Shown here one piece after another: positions 1-10,961 of a stretch of 64,000 nt of DNA. The notes beneath the pieces are model-generated. The model saw nothing but the letters and a program-made list of their open reading frames with translations, was not told the origin of the DNA and made no database searches. The position numbers were made by a program, and so were the translations under genes. Each line of letters opens with the position of its first letter. Position 1 is the stretch's first letter. Source of the stretch: Pseudoalteromonas sp. P1-25. GTDB lineage: Bacteria > Pseudomonadota > Gammaproteobacteria > Enterobacterales > Alteromonadaceae. The DNA lies in assembly GCF_001401805.1 (NCBI RefSeq), contig NZ_LKDW01000003.1, positions 1 through 64,000 on the forward strand. Direction: 5' to 3'.

Positions 1-3000
1 GATTTAGCGGGTAACCCTGTTACAGCTGAGGATACAGTTGAACTTGATAACACCGCAGCGATCACAACCAGCATTGATAAAACAGCCGATGGCGTGATTA
101 ATGGCAATGGTGAAAGCGCCGCCATGGTCGTGCGCGGTACAGTAACCGATGTAGAAGATGGCCAAACCGTGACGGTGACCATCAGCGATGGTACAAACCA
201 AGTTGAAACCACGGCGCTTGTGCAAAACGGCGAATACGTTACCGATCCGATTGATGCCAGTAGCCTAGATGATGGTACGCTCAGCGCTACAGCTACGGTA
301 AGTGATATTGCAGGCAATAATGTAACAGATACAGATACAGTGACACATGATAAAACAGCTGTGACCAGTATTGATGTGGCAACCGGTGATGATTCATTTA
401 TTAATACCGCAGAGCAAGAAAGCGTGGTAGTAAGTGGTGTGATAGAAGAAGCTGATGCTAACCAAACAGCCACCGTGGTGTTTACCGATGAGAACGGAGA
501 TAAAGTCACAGTTGAAAACGTCGCGATTAATGACGAAGGTGAGTGGGCAATCAACGCCACGGATATTTCAGGCCTTGCTGATGGTGAAATTACAGCGAGT
601 GTTAGCGCATTAGACGTTGAGGGTAATTTAGCCACAAACGAAACCACCTTTACTAAAGACACTACAGTTGCAATAACAGTTGATATTAACGATACAAACG
701 ATGGCGTAATTAACGGCAATAGTGAAAATTTAAGTGTTGAAATTACAGGTACAACAACGGGTGTTGAAGACAATCAAACCGTAACAGTGGTAGTAACAGA
801 TGAAGCAGGTAATGAGCGCAGCTTTGAAGCCACTGTTATTAATAATGCTTACACAATCACAGGTGCAGATTTATCAGGGCTTAACGATGGTACATTAACC
901 GCCACAGCCACAGTAAGTGATATAGCAGGTAATACGGCAACCGATACAGACACCGCCATTCACGATAAAACGGCGGTAACCAGCATTGATGTAGCAACAG
1001 GTGATGATGCCGTTATTAATACTGCAGAGCAAAGTAATGTAGTTGTAAGTGGCGTAATAGAAGAAGCTGATGCTAACCAAACAGCCACTGTTGTATTTAC
1101 CGATGTAAACGGAGATAAAGTCACGGTTGAAAACGTCGCCATTAATGACGCAGGTGAGTGGGCAATCAACGCCACTGATATTTCGGGCCTTGCTGATGGC
1201 GAAATTACAGCAAGTGTTCGCGCATTAGATGTTGAGGGCAATTTAGCCACAAATGAAACCAGCTTCACCAAAGACACCACCATTAATATTGATATTGATA
1301 CAGGTGAAAACGGCATTAACAGTAGAGCCTTTAAAGCGGGTGAAGTAACCACGCTAAACGGTACAACCGATGCTGAGCTAGGTTCTACCGTTACACTTAC
1401 CATTTTTGATGGCACAACTAGTGAAATAGTGACTGCCGCAGTCGCAAATGATGGAACTTGGACCGTTAACGGTATAGATGTATCTGAGCTTGTTGATACA
1501 CAGCAGTGGACTATTACGGCAACTGTTACTGATTCTGCAGGAAACACAGCGCAAGATGTCGCACCAACACTCGATGCGCTTGATAGCCAATCATTAAATG
1601 AAAGTAATACTGCAAATGGCGGCACAAGCTCAGCGACTAGTTCGATAGAAATAGATAACGCTGACCTTACATTAAGTACAAACCAATCTGGCCTTGAAGG
1701 GTTAACGGTAGATGGCAGCCCTGTTTCGGTTACCTTAGCAAATGATGGTTTATCTTTAGAGGTAAAAGACTCGCAAGGTAACTTAGTGCTAAGTGTGTCG
1801 CTTACAGGTGGAGAACTTACTACTACGTTACATGCACCTATTGATCACGAAAGTGAAAGTTTACTTACTGATATTTTTGTTGATGCACTACAAACAGATG
1901 CCGATGGCACAACCGAACTAGTCGTTGTACCAACAGGCGTTACTATTACCGACTCTGCCCCACAAAGTAGTGACGACAGCTTTACAGTTACAGAAGCCGA
2001 CACTGATGCGGGTAGAGTATCAACAGGTAGCTTAGTCACAAACGACAGTGTAGTAGAGGGCGCACCAATCGTTACAAGTGTAACATTTAATGGCACTGAT
2101 TATGATGTAACAACAAATACACCAGCTACGATAGAAACCGATGAAGGCACATTAACGGTTAACAGCGATGGAAGCTGGAGCTTTAACGCGCTTGATAATC
2201 GAGACTCAACTCCTTCACCACAGTTTACGATTGAATACACAATAGAAGATCGCGACGGAGTTGGCAGCTCAACCAGTACAGCCACATTTACAGTACAAGA
2301 TGGCAGTGCGGGCAGCTTTACAAATCAAGCCGCTACTTATACAGAAAGCGATTATGGTGTTATTACCACGAATAACAAATCCTTTAGTGTTGCTGCAGGT
2401 TCTGATGCACTTGTTGCTGATTCAATTACCTTTGATGACACTATTGCAAGCTTAAATTCTTTGAATCTAACTAGTTCTGGTTCTGCTATTAGCTTTGTTT
2501 TAAGTGGTGATGGTAAAACAATTATAGGCTCTGCAAATGGCAGCGAAGTAATCCGCTTTAGCGTAAGTGCAACGCAAGATGCCAATGGCAAAGATTTAGA
2601 TGCTAGGGTTCAAACAACAGTCAGCTTACCGCTTGATAATCCTGATGGAGAAAATATCGATTTTGCGCTTTCTGTTAATGGTGAGGATAGTGATGGTACG
2701 GTAATTAGCGGTAATGGCAATGTAACCATAACCCTTGTAGATGGCACAGGACCACAGCTTACCAATATAGACTCAGCAAACCTTGATGAGTCAGGTTTAG
2801 CGTCCGGCTCAGATACATTTAGCGGTACATTAGATACTGTTATTGGCAGTGATAGCTTTTCGTCGTTAACCTTTGCTGTTACAGGCTCGCAACCTGCACT
2901 AACCTCTGGTGGCGAGGATATTCAATATACTTTAAGTGAGGATGGCTTAACGCTTACAGCACATACAGGTGATATAAATAACCCTGTATTTATTGCTACT

Positions 3001-6000
3001 TTACCTGAGATCACAAACAGCACAAGCAGCCAAGCAAACTTACAATATACAATTGAGCTTATTCGCCCTATTGATAATAACGGTAATAGTAGCTTTAACC
3101 TTGCAATTGAATTGAAAGATCAAGATGGCGATATTGATGAAGAAAATATTACTGTAAACGTTACAGATAGTGCTAATGCAACGCAAACCTCGCCAACGTT
3201 CAATGTCGCAGAAACCCCAGAAACAGGCAGTACTGGTCAGTCCGATACACAGAGCATTACTATTACGGCTGGCGGTGAGGCTGTTAAATCACTTGGTATG
3301 AATGTAGCTTCAGGTGAGGCGGTACTTGATAGCAATGGCAATGCTCTTACCCAAAACGGTGAGCCGATTACATGGCAAGTTAATGAGGATGGTACCGCAA
3401 ACGGTGTAGTTAATGGCGTTACTGTATTTACGGTAACTCTTCCAACTGATGTGGATGTAGCTGCAGGCACCTCTGAAAGTTACAACATTGTCTTTGAAAT
3501 CGTAGGGGCTATTGATCATTTAGATTCACAAGAAACAACGCTTGCTATTAACGTACCTATTATTTCAACCGATGCCGATGGCACTAGAGAACAAAGTGCA
3601 TTAGCAGTAAACGTAGAAGATGGTCAGTCACCGAGTGTCACAACTTCAGGCGATAGCGCTCCTGTGGTTGACGAAGAAGGCTTGCGTAATAACGACTCAA
3701 TTAAAACCGAGGGCAATATTAGTGTTACGTCAGGCTCAGATGAAGTTGTTGAAGTGAAACTAGCTGACAACTTTAGTTTTTCTGGTTACACCTCTTCAGG
3801 TGAAGACGTTACGCTATCAAATACAGCTGACGATAATGGCTGGTATTTAGCAACAGCACCAATAGGCGAAAGCGGGGCAGCTGAAACAGTTTTCCGCGTT
3901 AGGTTTAATGCTGATGGAACCTTTGAGTATGAGCAATTCAAAGCCTTAGACCACGAAGCGGGCAATGGAGAAAATACACTTGATGTAATAATCGATTTAG
4001 TAGCGGTAGATGCCGACGGGGATATATCAAATTCACAAAGTGTTGTTGTTGCCACCGTAACTGATGACATCCCAAGCTTACCTGGTGCAAGTAAAGCATT
4101 GATTGAAGGTGAAACCGTTACAATCGATTTATTAGCTAACCTTGAAGGGGGAGCTGATGGGGCGACGGTAACAAGCATTACTTATAACGATGTGGTTAGA
4201 AATGTGGGCGATACATTCGCTTTAAATGATGGTGATGAAGATTACGGTACTGCTACAATTAATTCAGATGGTAGCGTAACAATTACCACCACTACATTTG
4301 GCTCATCAGCTAATGATTTTGTTGACACAATTACTTATGTTGTAACAGATACTGACGGTGATACAGCGACAGCAGATTTATCACTGACTACAAGTGATGA
4401 CATTGGTGAGATGACCACCACTGCAACAGATGCCAATGAAGATGGCTCTTCTACAATTACTGTTACCGTAAACCCAGGCGATATTGACCAAAATGAAACG
4501 GTTACTCAAATACGTATTGAAGAAAGTTCTTTACAAGGTGGAAAGTTATTATTAAATGGCAGTGAGCTAACAGCTACCGATGGTTATTATGTACTAAGTG
4601 GCAGCCAGTTAAGTATTGATGCTAATGGCGTAGCAACTATAAACGGCGCTTTAACATTTGAACCGCTTGCCGATAGCTCAAACCAAACTCAAACGGTAAA
4701 CCTGACTATTGATGCAACAGTAACGACTGATAATGGCAATCGTGAATACAACGCCACTCAAGCAGTAAGTGTTATATCAGAGGCCGACACCCCTGATTGG
4801 GATGACACAAACGATTACAGTTACACAACTGCAGAAGATACCGAAGCGGCTATTAATATTGGCGCTACACTGCAAGATACAGATGGCTCAGAAACACTCA
4901 CTTATATAATCAATAATATACAAGAGGGCCTAATTGTTACTGCCGATGGCCGTACGCTATCAAACGGTGATGAAATAACCGCAGCAGAGGCACAAAGCTT
5001 AACTGTAGTTGGCGAAGAGCATGTAGCGGGCACGTTTACTTTTGATATTACTGCTGTAGCAACAGAAGCTGAAAACAACGATAGTGCATCATCAAGTACG
5101 CAAACGGTAACGGTTGAAATAACCCCTGTTGCTGATGAGCCTCGCTTATTTGTGCGAAATCAAACCGTAGACGAAGATGCGCTCACCCCTGCTATAGATT
5201 TATTTAGTGGTTTACTGATTGACCAAGATGGCTCCGAAACACTTAGTTTTGAAGTTGAATTGCCGGAAGGTTTTGAGCTGGTAGATGAAAATGGAAATGT
5301 GCTAACTCAAGATGCAGATGGAAATTGGCTTGTGAGTGATGTAGAGCTGCAAGCAGGGAACATATTCTTAAAACAAAAAGAAGATGCCAGCCGTGCAACC
5401 GATGCTACATTTGATATTACGGTTACAGCCATAGCAACAGAAACCAGCACTGGTGAAGAAGCACGTACACAGCCTGATACTTTACAACTTACGGTTATAG
5501 GTAAAATAGACCCACCAGAGCTTGATGAAGAAAACAGCAATGATAACTGGACCTTTACTACAGTAGATGAAAACAACTTTACGCTGCAAAATACTCAAGG
5601 CATAGAAGATACTAATCTACGTTTAGATTTCTTAATTGTGACCTCTGATGTGGATCAGTCAGAAGCAATTAGTTTAGTTATTTCTGACTTACCAGACTCG
5701 GTAATGCTAGTAGATGTAAACGGCGACCCTGCTGATTTACCAATTGTCGGTACTGATGCTAATGGCAAGCCAATGTACAGCTTAACGGCCGCAGAGATGG
5801 AAAATTACTATTTAGCGCCAGTAGGTGACTTTAGCGGTGAAGTTAATTTTAATATTAAAGTAGTCCCAACAGAGGCTGATGGTGATACTGCTGATTACAA
5901 CATTGCTGTAACTACAAACTTTAATCCAACAATCGACAATAATACGCAAAGCCTAGCAACAACGTCTGAAGGCAATGAAGATACACGTATTGCGCTTAAC

Positions 6001-8844
6001 TTTAACCCAGATTTAATCGACAGCGACGGGTCAGAAACAATAACAGGTGCTGTAATTACAGGTATACCAGCAAACACTACCCTGTATGTTGATGGCAGCG
6101 AAGTGAGCGTAGGTAGTGGGTTTGATTTAGCTGATTTAATCAATGCCGAATACCCAACTCTAGAGGATGTTTTAGCCAGCGATAGAGTGCGTTTGCTGCC
6201 TGATGAGGATTTCTCTGGCACGCTAACTGTTGATGTACTTTACACGGTGACCGATACCTCTAATGTAGGCAGTGTGAGCGAGGATATTAGTAGTCAAGTT
6301 ACAGTCACTGTTAATGGACAGGTTGATACCCAAAGTAGTGCTGAGCGCGATAACAGTGGTGCTGTTACCCGTCTTGAAGCAACGGATGACACAATAACTA
6401 GCTCAAGCAGAACACTAAGCCTATCGGGGGCTGTTAGCTTTACAGAAGAAGATATTGATGGCTCTGAGATTATTACTCACATAGAGATAATACTCCCTGA
6501 TGGCGTAAATATAGAGGTGCTTCATCCAAATGGTGCGTACCCAGATGGCTCTGGCCGGTGGATTATACCTATTGATGCAGGCACAAGTGACACAGTAACA
6601 GACGTAATTAATGACCTACTTGCTGATGTAACCTTAGAAGCACAAAACTCTACAGGTGATATAGAGGTTACTGTTAAAGCGCGCGTAGCCGATGGCAGCC
6701 ATGCGGTATTACTAAGTGACAACTTTACCGTTAACTTTACTGTTGAAGGAGACGGTAGTACGTCAGAGGCTTCTGAAGTAGGGCAGTTACAAATTTCGGT
6801 GGTAGATGCAGTAGAAGATGAAACAGTTGATTTTACAGGGCATATTAATACCAGTTTAACTGACGATGAAAACGATACCGTTACTGTTTATATAAGTGCA
6901 GATAACTTACCTGAAGGTCTTATTATTGAAGGTGATGGTGTTATCGCAATTCCAGGTGATGACGGTGAAGTTGCTGAGTATATTATTCCTGAAGGATCAC
7001 TTGGTAATTTAAGCTTTACCAGTGCAGGTGATGACTATTCAGGGCAGTTAATTATTCCGGTAACGATCATTGCGGTAGATGATGATAGTGGCGATGAATA
7101 TATTGATGACACGCAATCTTTAGAAATAGATGTGACCCCAGTCGCTGATGGTGGTGAGTTTAGTGCTGCTATTAGCAAAATTAAGGAAGATAATCGTACC
7201 ACAGCACTTGGCTTAACATTAGCTTTAACCGATTTAAACCAAGTAGATGATGAATCAAACCCAGAGCAAAATGGCGGGGTTGAAGAAGTTGATTTTTCTC
7301 AGCCAATTACTATTACCTTACCGGATGGCGTTGGATTGTATGACCCTAATAATATGTTTACCGATAACGGCGATAACACGTACACATATAACGGTACAGA
7401 GGCAGAGTTTGCTGCTGCACTGGCAAGTATTGGGGTTGAGCCAATTGAAGACCAATCTGGTACTGACATAGATATTCAAATAACGGCAACCATCGTTGAT
7501 ACTGCACAATTAAGTACAGGTACTGCCACTGATACAACACAAGTTACTAATACAATTAGTATTGCAGTGGAGGCAGTGACTGATGAAGCAGTATTAACAG
7601 TAGCAGATGCACAAGGTAGCGAAGATACTGATATAGCATTAACGGGCTTAAGTGCGCTGCTAAAAGATGATGACGGCTCAGAAACTATTTCAATTACTAT
7701 CTCTGGCGTACCAAAAGATGCCGTATTAAAAGATGCTGATGGTAATTTACTTGTTAATAATGGTAAAGATGGTGGCACCTTTAATGGTGAAGACACCACA
7801 AGCTGGACTGTTACTGCTGAGCAATTAGCTGGTTTGATTATTGTACCGCCACTTGATTTTAGTGGTGAATTTGAATTAACCCTAAATGCGCTAACTCAGG
7901 ATGAATCACCAGGTGAAATAGTACAGACCTCAGCCTCGTTTATGGTTGTTGTAAACCCAGAAGCCGACGCACTGGATTTTTCTAAAAAGCCGTTTGAAAG
8001 CTACGGTGGACAAGAAGATGACACCCTAACTATTGACTTAGAGGCCTTTAGTGAAGAAGCGGATGGTACGGAGACAATTCAGTTAACGGTGAATATAGCC
8101 GCTGATTCAGATGATTCAGTCTTGCAGTTTGTAGACGGTGAAGCGTTTATCACAGTAGGAAGTGAAACTGTGTTCTTTACTAGCGATGGTAATGGCGGCT
8201 TTAGTGCAACAATTACCAGTGACAGTAACTCAATCGAAAACTTTGACTTTAATGCCGGTGGCCTTGCCTTTGGAACATTAAACATGAGTGTTGATGTTGC
8301 AACTGTTGATAGCGCACAAATTAATGGTGAAACAGTAACAAGCGTGGGTGAGACACAATCATCAGAATTTATTATTGAGTTAGAACCTCAAGCTGATGCG
8401 CCTGTATGGACTGCTGCAAATGATATTACAAGTAATTCAACTAATAATATCGCCTTAAACCTAGATGTAGATTTGCAAAACCCTGCGGCAGATGAAACGG
8501 GCTATATTGAAATTACAGGTTTACCAGATGGGTACAGCTTTAATTTTGGTGAAAAAATCGGTGATACATGGACTGTTGATATTACTGATATTGAAGCCTT
8601 AGAAATTATTGATGCCGACGCTGGTGATAGCTTCACGCTAACACTTAATGCGTTTTCTACACTTAACGGTGAGACTCAACAAGCTCCCACCGAAGAGGTG
8701 GATGTGACAATTTCAGCTTCAGCAAGTAACACTTCAAGCTCAAGCGGCGCTCAAGCTCAATCATATAGTGAGGGCTCAAGTGGCAGCGACACTGCTTTTG
8801 CTCAAACTATGAATGAAAGCCTAGACGGCGATCAAAACGTATGA
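1..8844 (+). CDS. Giant Ig-like/cadherin-like repeat adhesin, type I secretion substrate (5' end outside window)
   Basis: Surface adhesin or biofilm matrix protein of the Bap/LapA type, probably exported by the transporter encoded directly downstream. The reading frame is open from base 1, so the N-terminus lies outside the window; 2,947 residues are visible. The first ~430 residues are Ig-like modules of about 102 residues arranged as alternating pairs, with a pair period of about 204-205 residues (for example SIDVATGDD at about 370 and 985 bp). From about 1.6 kb on, longer cadherin/VCBS-like modules follow, many opening with an acidic DxDGSET-type motif (near 4876, 5221, 6019, 6451, 7668 and 8056 bp). 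Acidic residues are abundant, which fits calcium-stiffened modules. The tail is Ser/Gly-rich and ends in DGDQNV, without GGxGxDxx repeats. The stop overlaps the next start as ATGA, so co-translation is likely. The family is clear; the ligand cannot be told. Confidence 0.88.
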   Translation, partial: DLAGNPVTAEDTVELDNTAAITTSIDKTADGVINGNGESAAMVVRGTVTDVEDGQTVTVTISDGTNQVETTALVQNGEYVTDPIDASSLDDGTLSATATVSDIAGNNVTDTDTVTHDKTAVTSIDVATGDDSFINTAEQESVVVSGVIEEADANQTATVVFTDENGDKVTVENVAINDEGEWAINATDISGLADGEITASVSALDVEGNLATNETTFTKDTTVAITVDINDTNDGVINGNSENLSVEITGTTTGVEDNQTVTVVVTDEAGNERSFEATVINNAYTITGADLSGLNDGTLTATATVSDIAGNTATDTDTAIHDKTAVTSIDVATGDDAVINTAEQSNVVVSGVIEEADANQTATVVFTDVNGDKVTVENVAINDAGEWAINATDISGLADGEITASVRALDVEGNLATNETSFTKDTTINIDIDTGENGINSRAFKAGEVTTLNGTTDAELGSTVTLTIFDGTTSEIVTAAVANDGTWTVNGIDVSELVDTQQWTITATVTDSAGNTAQDVAPTLDALDSQSLNESNTANGGTSSATSSIEIDNADLTLSTNQSGLEGLTVDGSPVSVTLANDGLSLEVKDSQGNLVLSVSLTGGELTTTLHAPIDHESESLLTDIFVDALQTDADGTTELVVVPTGVTITDSAPQSSDDSFTVTEADTDAGRVSTGSLVTNDSVVEGAPIVTSVTFNGTDYDVTTNTPATIETDEGTLTVNSDGSWSFNALDNRDSTPSPQFTIEYTIEDRDGVGSSTSTATFTVQDGSAGSFTNQAATYTESDYGVITTNNKSFSVAAGSDALVADSITFDDTIASLNSLNLTSSGSAISFVLSGDGKTIIGSANGSEVIRFSVSATQDANGKDLDARVQTTVSLPLDNPDGENIDFALSVNGEDSDGTVISGNGNVTITLVDGTGPQLTNIDSANLDESGLASGSDTFSGTLDTVIGSDSFSSLTFAVTGSQPALTSGGEDIQYTLSEDGLTLTAHTGDINNPVFIATLPEITNSTSSQANLQYTIELIRPIDNNGNSSFNLAIELKDQDGDIDEENITVNVTDSANATQTSPTFNVAETPETGSTGQSDTQSITITAGGEAVKSLGMNVASGEAVLDSNGNALTQNGEPITWQVNEDGTANGVVNGVTVFTVTLPTDVDVAAGTSESYNIVFEIVGAIDHLDSQETTLAINVPIISTDADGTREQSALAVNVEDGQSPSVTTSGDSAPVVDEEGLRNNDSIKTEGNISVTSGSDEVVEVKLADNFSFSGYTSSGEDVTLSNTADDNGWYLATAPIGESGAAETVFRVRFNADGTFEYEQFKALDHEAGNGENTLDVIIDLVAVDADGDISNSQSVVVATVTDDIPSLPGASKALIEGETVTIDLLANLEGGADGATVTSITYNDVVRNVGDTFALNDGDEDYGTATINSDGSVTITTTTFGSSANDFVDTITYVVTDTDGDTATADLSLTTSDDIGEMTTTATDANEDGSSTITVTVNPGDIDQNETVTQIRIEESSLQGGKLLLNGSELTATDGYYVLSGSQLSIDANGVATINGALTFEPLADSSNQTQTVNLTIDATVTTDNGNREYNATQAVSVISEADTPDWDDTNDYSYTTAEDTEAAINIGATLQDTDGSETLTYIINNIQEGLIVTADGRTLSNGDEITAAEAQSLTVVGEEHVAGTFTFDITAVATEAENNDSASSSTQTVTVEITPVADEPRLFVRNQTVDEDALTPAIDLFSGLLIDQDGSETLSFEVELPEGFELVDENGNVLTQDADGNWLVSDVELQAGNIFLKQKEDASRATDATFDITVTAIATETSTGEEARTQPDTLQLTVIGKIDPPELDEENSNDNWTFTTVDENNFTLQNTQGIEDTNLRLDFLIVTSDVDQSEAISLVISDLPDSVMLVDVNGDPADLPIVGTDANGKPMYSLTAAEMENYYLAPVGDFSGEVNFNIKVVPTEADGDTADYNIAVTTNFNPTIDNNTQSLATTSEGNEDTRIALNFNPDLIDSDGSETITGAVITGIPANTTLYVDGSEVSVGSGFDLADLINAEYPTLEDVLASDRVRLLPDEDFSGTLTVDVLYTVTDTSNVGSVSEDISSQVTVTVNGQVDTQSSAERDNSGAVTRLEATDDTITSSSRTLSLSGAVSFTEEDIDGSEIITHIEIILPDGVNIEVLHPNGAYPDGSGRWIIPIDAGTSDTVTDVINDLLADVTLEAQNSTGDIEVTVKARVADGSHAVLLSDNFTVNFTVEGDGSTSEASEVGQLQISVVDAVEDETVDFTGHINTSLTDDENDTVTVYISADNLPEGLIIEGDGVIAIPGDDGEVAEYIIPEGSLGNLSFTSAGDDYSGQLIIPVTIIAVDDDSGDEYIDDTQSLEIDVTPVADGGEFSAAISKIKEDNRTTALGLTLALTDLNQVDDESNPEQNGGVEEVDFSQPITITLPDGVGLYDPNNMFTDNGDNTYTYNGTEAEFAAALASIGVEPIEDQSGTDIDIQITATIVDTAQLSTGTATDTTQVTNTISIAVEAVTDEAVLTVADAQGSEDTDIALTGLSALLKDDDGSETISITISGVPKDAVLKDADGNLLVNNGKDGGTFNGEDTTSWTVTAEQLAGLIIVPPLDFSGEFELTLNALTQDESPGEIVQTSASFMVVVNPEADALDFSKKPFESYGGQEDDTLTIDLEAFSEEADGTETIQLTVNIAADSDDSVLQFVDGEAFITVGSETVFFTSDGNGGFSATITSDSNSIENFDFNAGGLAFGTLNMSVDVATVDSAQINGETVTSVGETQSSEFIIELEPQADAPVWTAANDITSNSTNNIALNLDVDLQNPAADETGYIEITGLPDGYSFNFGEKIGDTWTVDITDIEALEIIDADAGDSFTLTLNAFSTLNGETQQAPTEEVDVTISASASNTSSSSGAQAQSYSEGSSGSDTAFAQTMNESLDGDQNV

Positions 8845-10961
8845 AGTTAAATTTAAAACGAGAACAAATGCAGCTACTTGGCAAGCACATTGCTGATGCA
8901 CTGCATTTACGCCATCAAAGCGATAACTTGTTACTTGGTTTGCCTAGCAATGAGTTTTCGGCTCATCATTTAGAACAAGCATTGAGTAATATTAATGTGA
9001 GCGCTCAGCAGCAAACTGCGCCTAAGCATTATGCTTATCCTGCTTTGGTGCTCGATAAAGATGGCTATTTTTGGTTTTTTGAGAGTAAGGGACAAAGTAC
9101 ATTTAGCTCGCAAGATGGAGCAGAACCAAAGCAGTTAACTGATATTGATAAAGAGTTAATTTGGTATCTCTCTCACGAAGATGTAACCGATGAGCGTTCA
9201 GAAAAACTCCATACCCGTATCCCCGGTTGGCTAAGACCTGCCTGGGAGCAGGTAAAACCATTTTATAACTCATTATTATTGGCGTCACTAACGGTAAATA
9301 TACTCGCATTAGTAGTGCCACTATTTACTATGAATGTGTATGACCGTGTTGTACCCAATGCAGCGTTAGATACCTTATGGGTATTAGCAACGGGTGCCAC
9401 AATAGCGATTATTTTTGACTGGTTGTTAAAGCAAGCAAGAGGGCATTTAACTGATGCCGCCGGTAGACAAATAGATTTACGTATCAGTAGTATGTTGTAC
9501 GCTAAGGTGTTGGGTATGAGGCTTGAGCAACGCCCAGCCTCTGCAGGTGCCTACGCCAAACAAGTGCAAGACTTTGACAGTGTAAGGGAGTTTATTACTT
9601 CTGCCACATTGGTTTCTGTTATTGATTTACCTTTCACCTTATTGTTTTTAGCATTGATATTTTGGCTTGGGGGGTTGATTGTACTCATCCCTGTTGCTGT
9701 GCTCAGCATTGTTATTATTACAAGTATTGTATTACAAGCTAAATTAAATGAAAGCGTAGAGCAAGCCTCTAAGTTATCAACTCAGCGCCAAGCGTATTTA
9801 ATTGAAAACTTAAACCAACTTGTTGAATTAAAACAGATGAACGGCCAGGCAAATGCGCAGCAAAAGCTTGAGCAAACACTCGCTCAAATGGTTGATTGGC
9901 AGAACAAGTCTCGCCATAGTGCTACAACGCTTACACATACCGTGGCAAGCTTAAGTCAATTTACTAGCATAGGCTTAATTGTATTTGGTGTTTACTTAAT
10001 AAGTAATGGTGACATTAGTATGGGCGCACTGATTGCTATTGTTATGTTAAGTGGTCGAGCATCGGGGTCTATATCTTCGTTGGCTGGGCTTGTTTTAAAG
10101 TACAAGCAAACGCAAACAGCTATTGAGTCAGTTAAAAATATAATGGCATTAGAGCAAGAGCAGCAAAGTGGCGAAAGTACAATTGATGCTTCTTTAAATG
10201 GCAATATTACAGCGCGTTATTTAAGTTTTCAGTACCATGAGCAAGAACTTGAAGCTATTCACAATATTAATTTTGATATCAAAAAAGGTGAAAAAATTGG
10301 TTTGTATGGACGAGCAGGGTCCGGTAAGTCTACCTTACTGGCTATTATTGCAGGTCAATACAGAGCAACGTCTGGGCAACTATTAATAGATGACATTGAC
10401 ATAAAACACTGGTCTTTAAGTGCGTTACGTAGACAAAGCGGCTGGGTAGCACAAAGCCCAAGCCTATTTTATGGCACTGTGCTTGAGAATATCACGTTAG
10501 GCGCTCAAAACATCAACCCAACGGAGCTGACAAAAGCGCTTGTGCAATCAGGTGTGAGTCGCTTTATTGATCGCTTAGAGTCGGGACTTGAAACGCAAGT
10601 AGGTGAATTCGGCCGATTTTTATCTGGAGGACAGCGACAAGCTGTTTGCATTGCTCGCGCAATATTACAAAGTGATAATTCATTACTCCTATTAGATGAG
10701 CCTTCCTCAGCTATGGATGAAGGGCATGAAAAACTATTAATTAAAACTTTAAAAGAGCGTACAGAAACGGTTGTTATTTCTAGCCACCGCAAAGAAATGC
10801 TCTCAATATGTGACAGGATTTTTGTTATTGACCATGGTCGATTAAAGAGTATAGAAACCCCCAAATCATTATTTAGCGAAAAAGTATCGGGCGGCGTAAA
10901 ACTGGTGAGTAAAAAAGTGACGCGAGTAAGTAATGCCAATAGTGGGAGCGTGGCTAAATAA
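8841..10961 (+). CDS. Type I secretion ABC transporter/permease (LapB/LssB-like)
   Basis: Inner-membrane ATPase-permease that would energise export of the adhesin encoded just upstream. The 706 residues show an N-terminal ~125-residue C39-peptidase-like region without an obvious catalytic Cys (the form used by LapB-type exporters of uncleaved substrates). An ABC transmembrane domain follows (about 150-430), then a nucleotide-binding domain with Walker A GRAGSGKST (about 490), signature LSGGQRQA (about 594), Walker B LLLLDEP (about 614) and a switch His in ISSHRKE. The start overlaps the adhesin stop by 4 bp and the stop overlaps the next start by 1 bp, which marks an operon. Length is normal for the family. 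The assignment as the partner of the adhesin rests on position and family logic. Confidence 0.93.
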   Translation: MKLNLKREQMQLLGKHIADALHLRHQSDNLLLGLPSNEFSAHHLEQALSNINVSAQQQTAPKHYAYPALVLDKDGYFWFFESKGQSTFSSQDGAEPKQLTDIDKELIWYLSHEDVTDERSEKLHTRIPGWLRPAWEQVKPFYNSLLLASLTVNILALVVPLFTMNVYDRVVPNAALDTLWVLATGATIAIIFDWLLKQARGHLTDAAGRQIDLRISSMLYAKVLGMRLEQRPASAGAYAKQVQDFDSVREFITSATLVSVIDLPFTLLFLALIFWLGGLIVLIPVAVLSIVIITSIVLQAKLNESVEQASKLSTQRQAYLIENLNQLVELKQMNGQANAQQKLEQTLAQMVDWQNKSRHSATTLTHTVASLSQFTSIGLIVFGVYLISNGDISMGALIAIVMLSGRASGSISSLAGLVLKYKQTQTAIESVKNIMALEQEQQSGESTIDASLNGNITARYLSFQYHEQELEAIHNINFDIKKGEKIGLYGRAGSGKSTLLAIIAGQYRATSGQLLIDDIDIKHWSLSALRRQSGWVAQSPSLFYGTVLENITLGAQNINPTELTKALVQSGVSRFIDRLESGLETQVGEFGRFLSGGQRQAVCIARAILQSDNSLLLLDEPSSAMDEGHEKLLIKTLKERTETVVISSHRKEMLSICDRIFVIDHGRLKSIETPKSLFSEKVSGGVKLVSKKVTRVSNANSGSVAK

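Noticed and set aside
960-1625. A 221-codon open frame on the minus strand inside the adhesin gene
   Set aside because: It is antisense to a clear repeat protein, has a Ser/Thr/Val-rich composition typical of a complementary frame, no ribosome-binding site and no recognisable domain. Other antisense frames in the adhesin were rejected for the same reason.
10505-10939. A 144-codon minus-strand frame within the ABC transporter gene
   Set aside because: It overlaps the conserved nucleotide-binding domain and lacks a start signal or family likeness.
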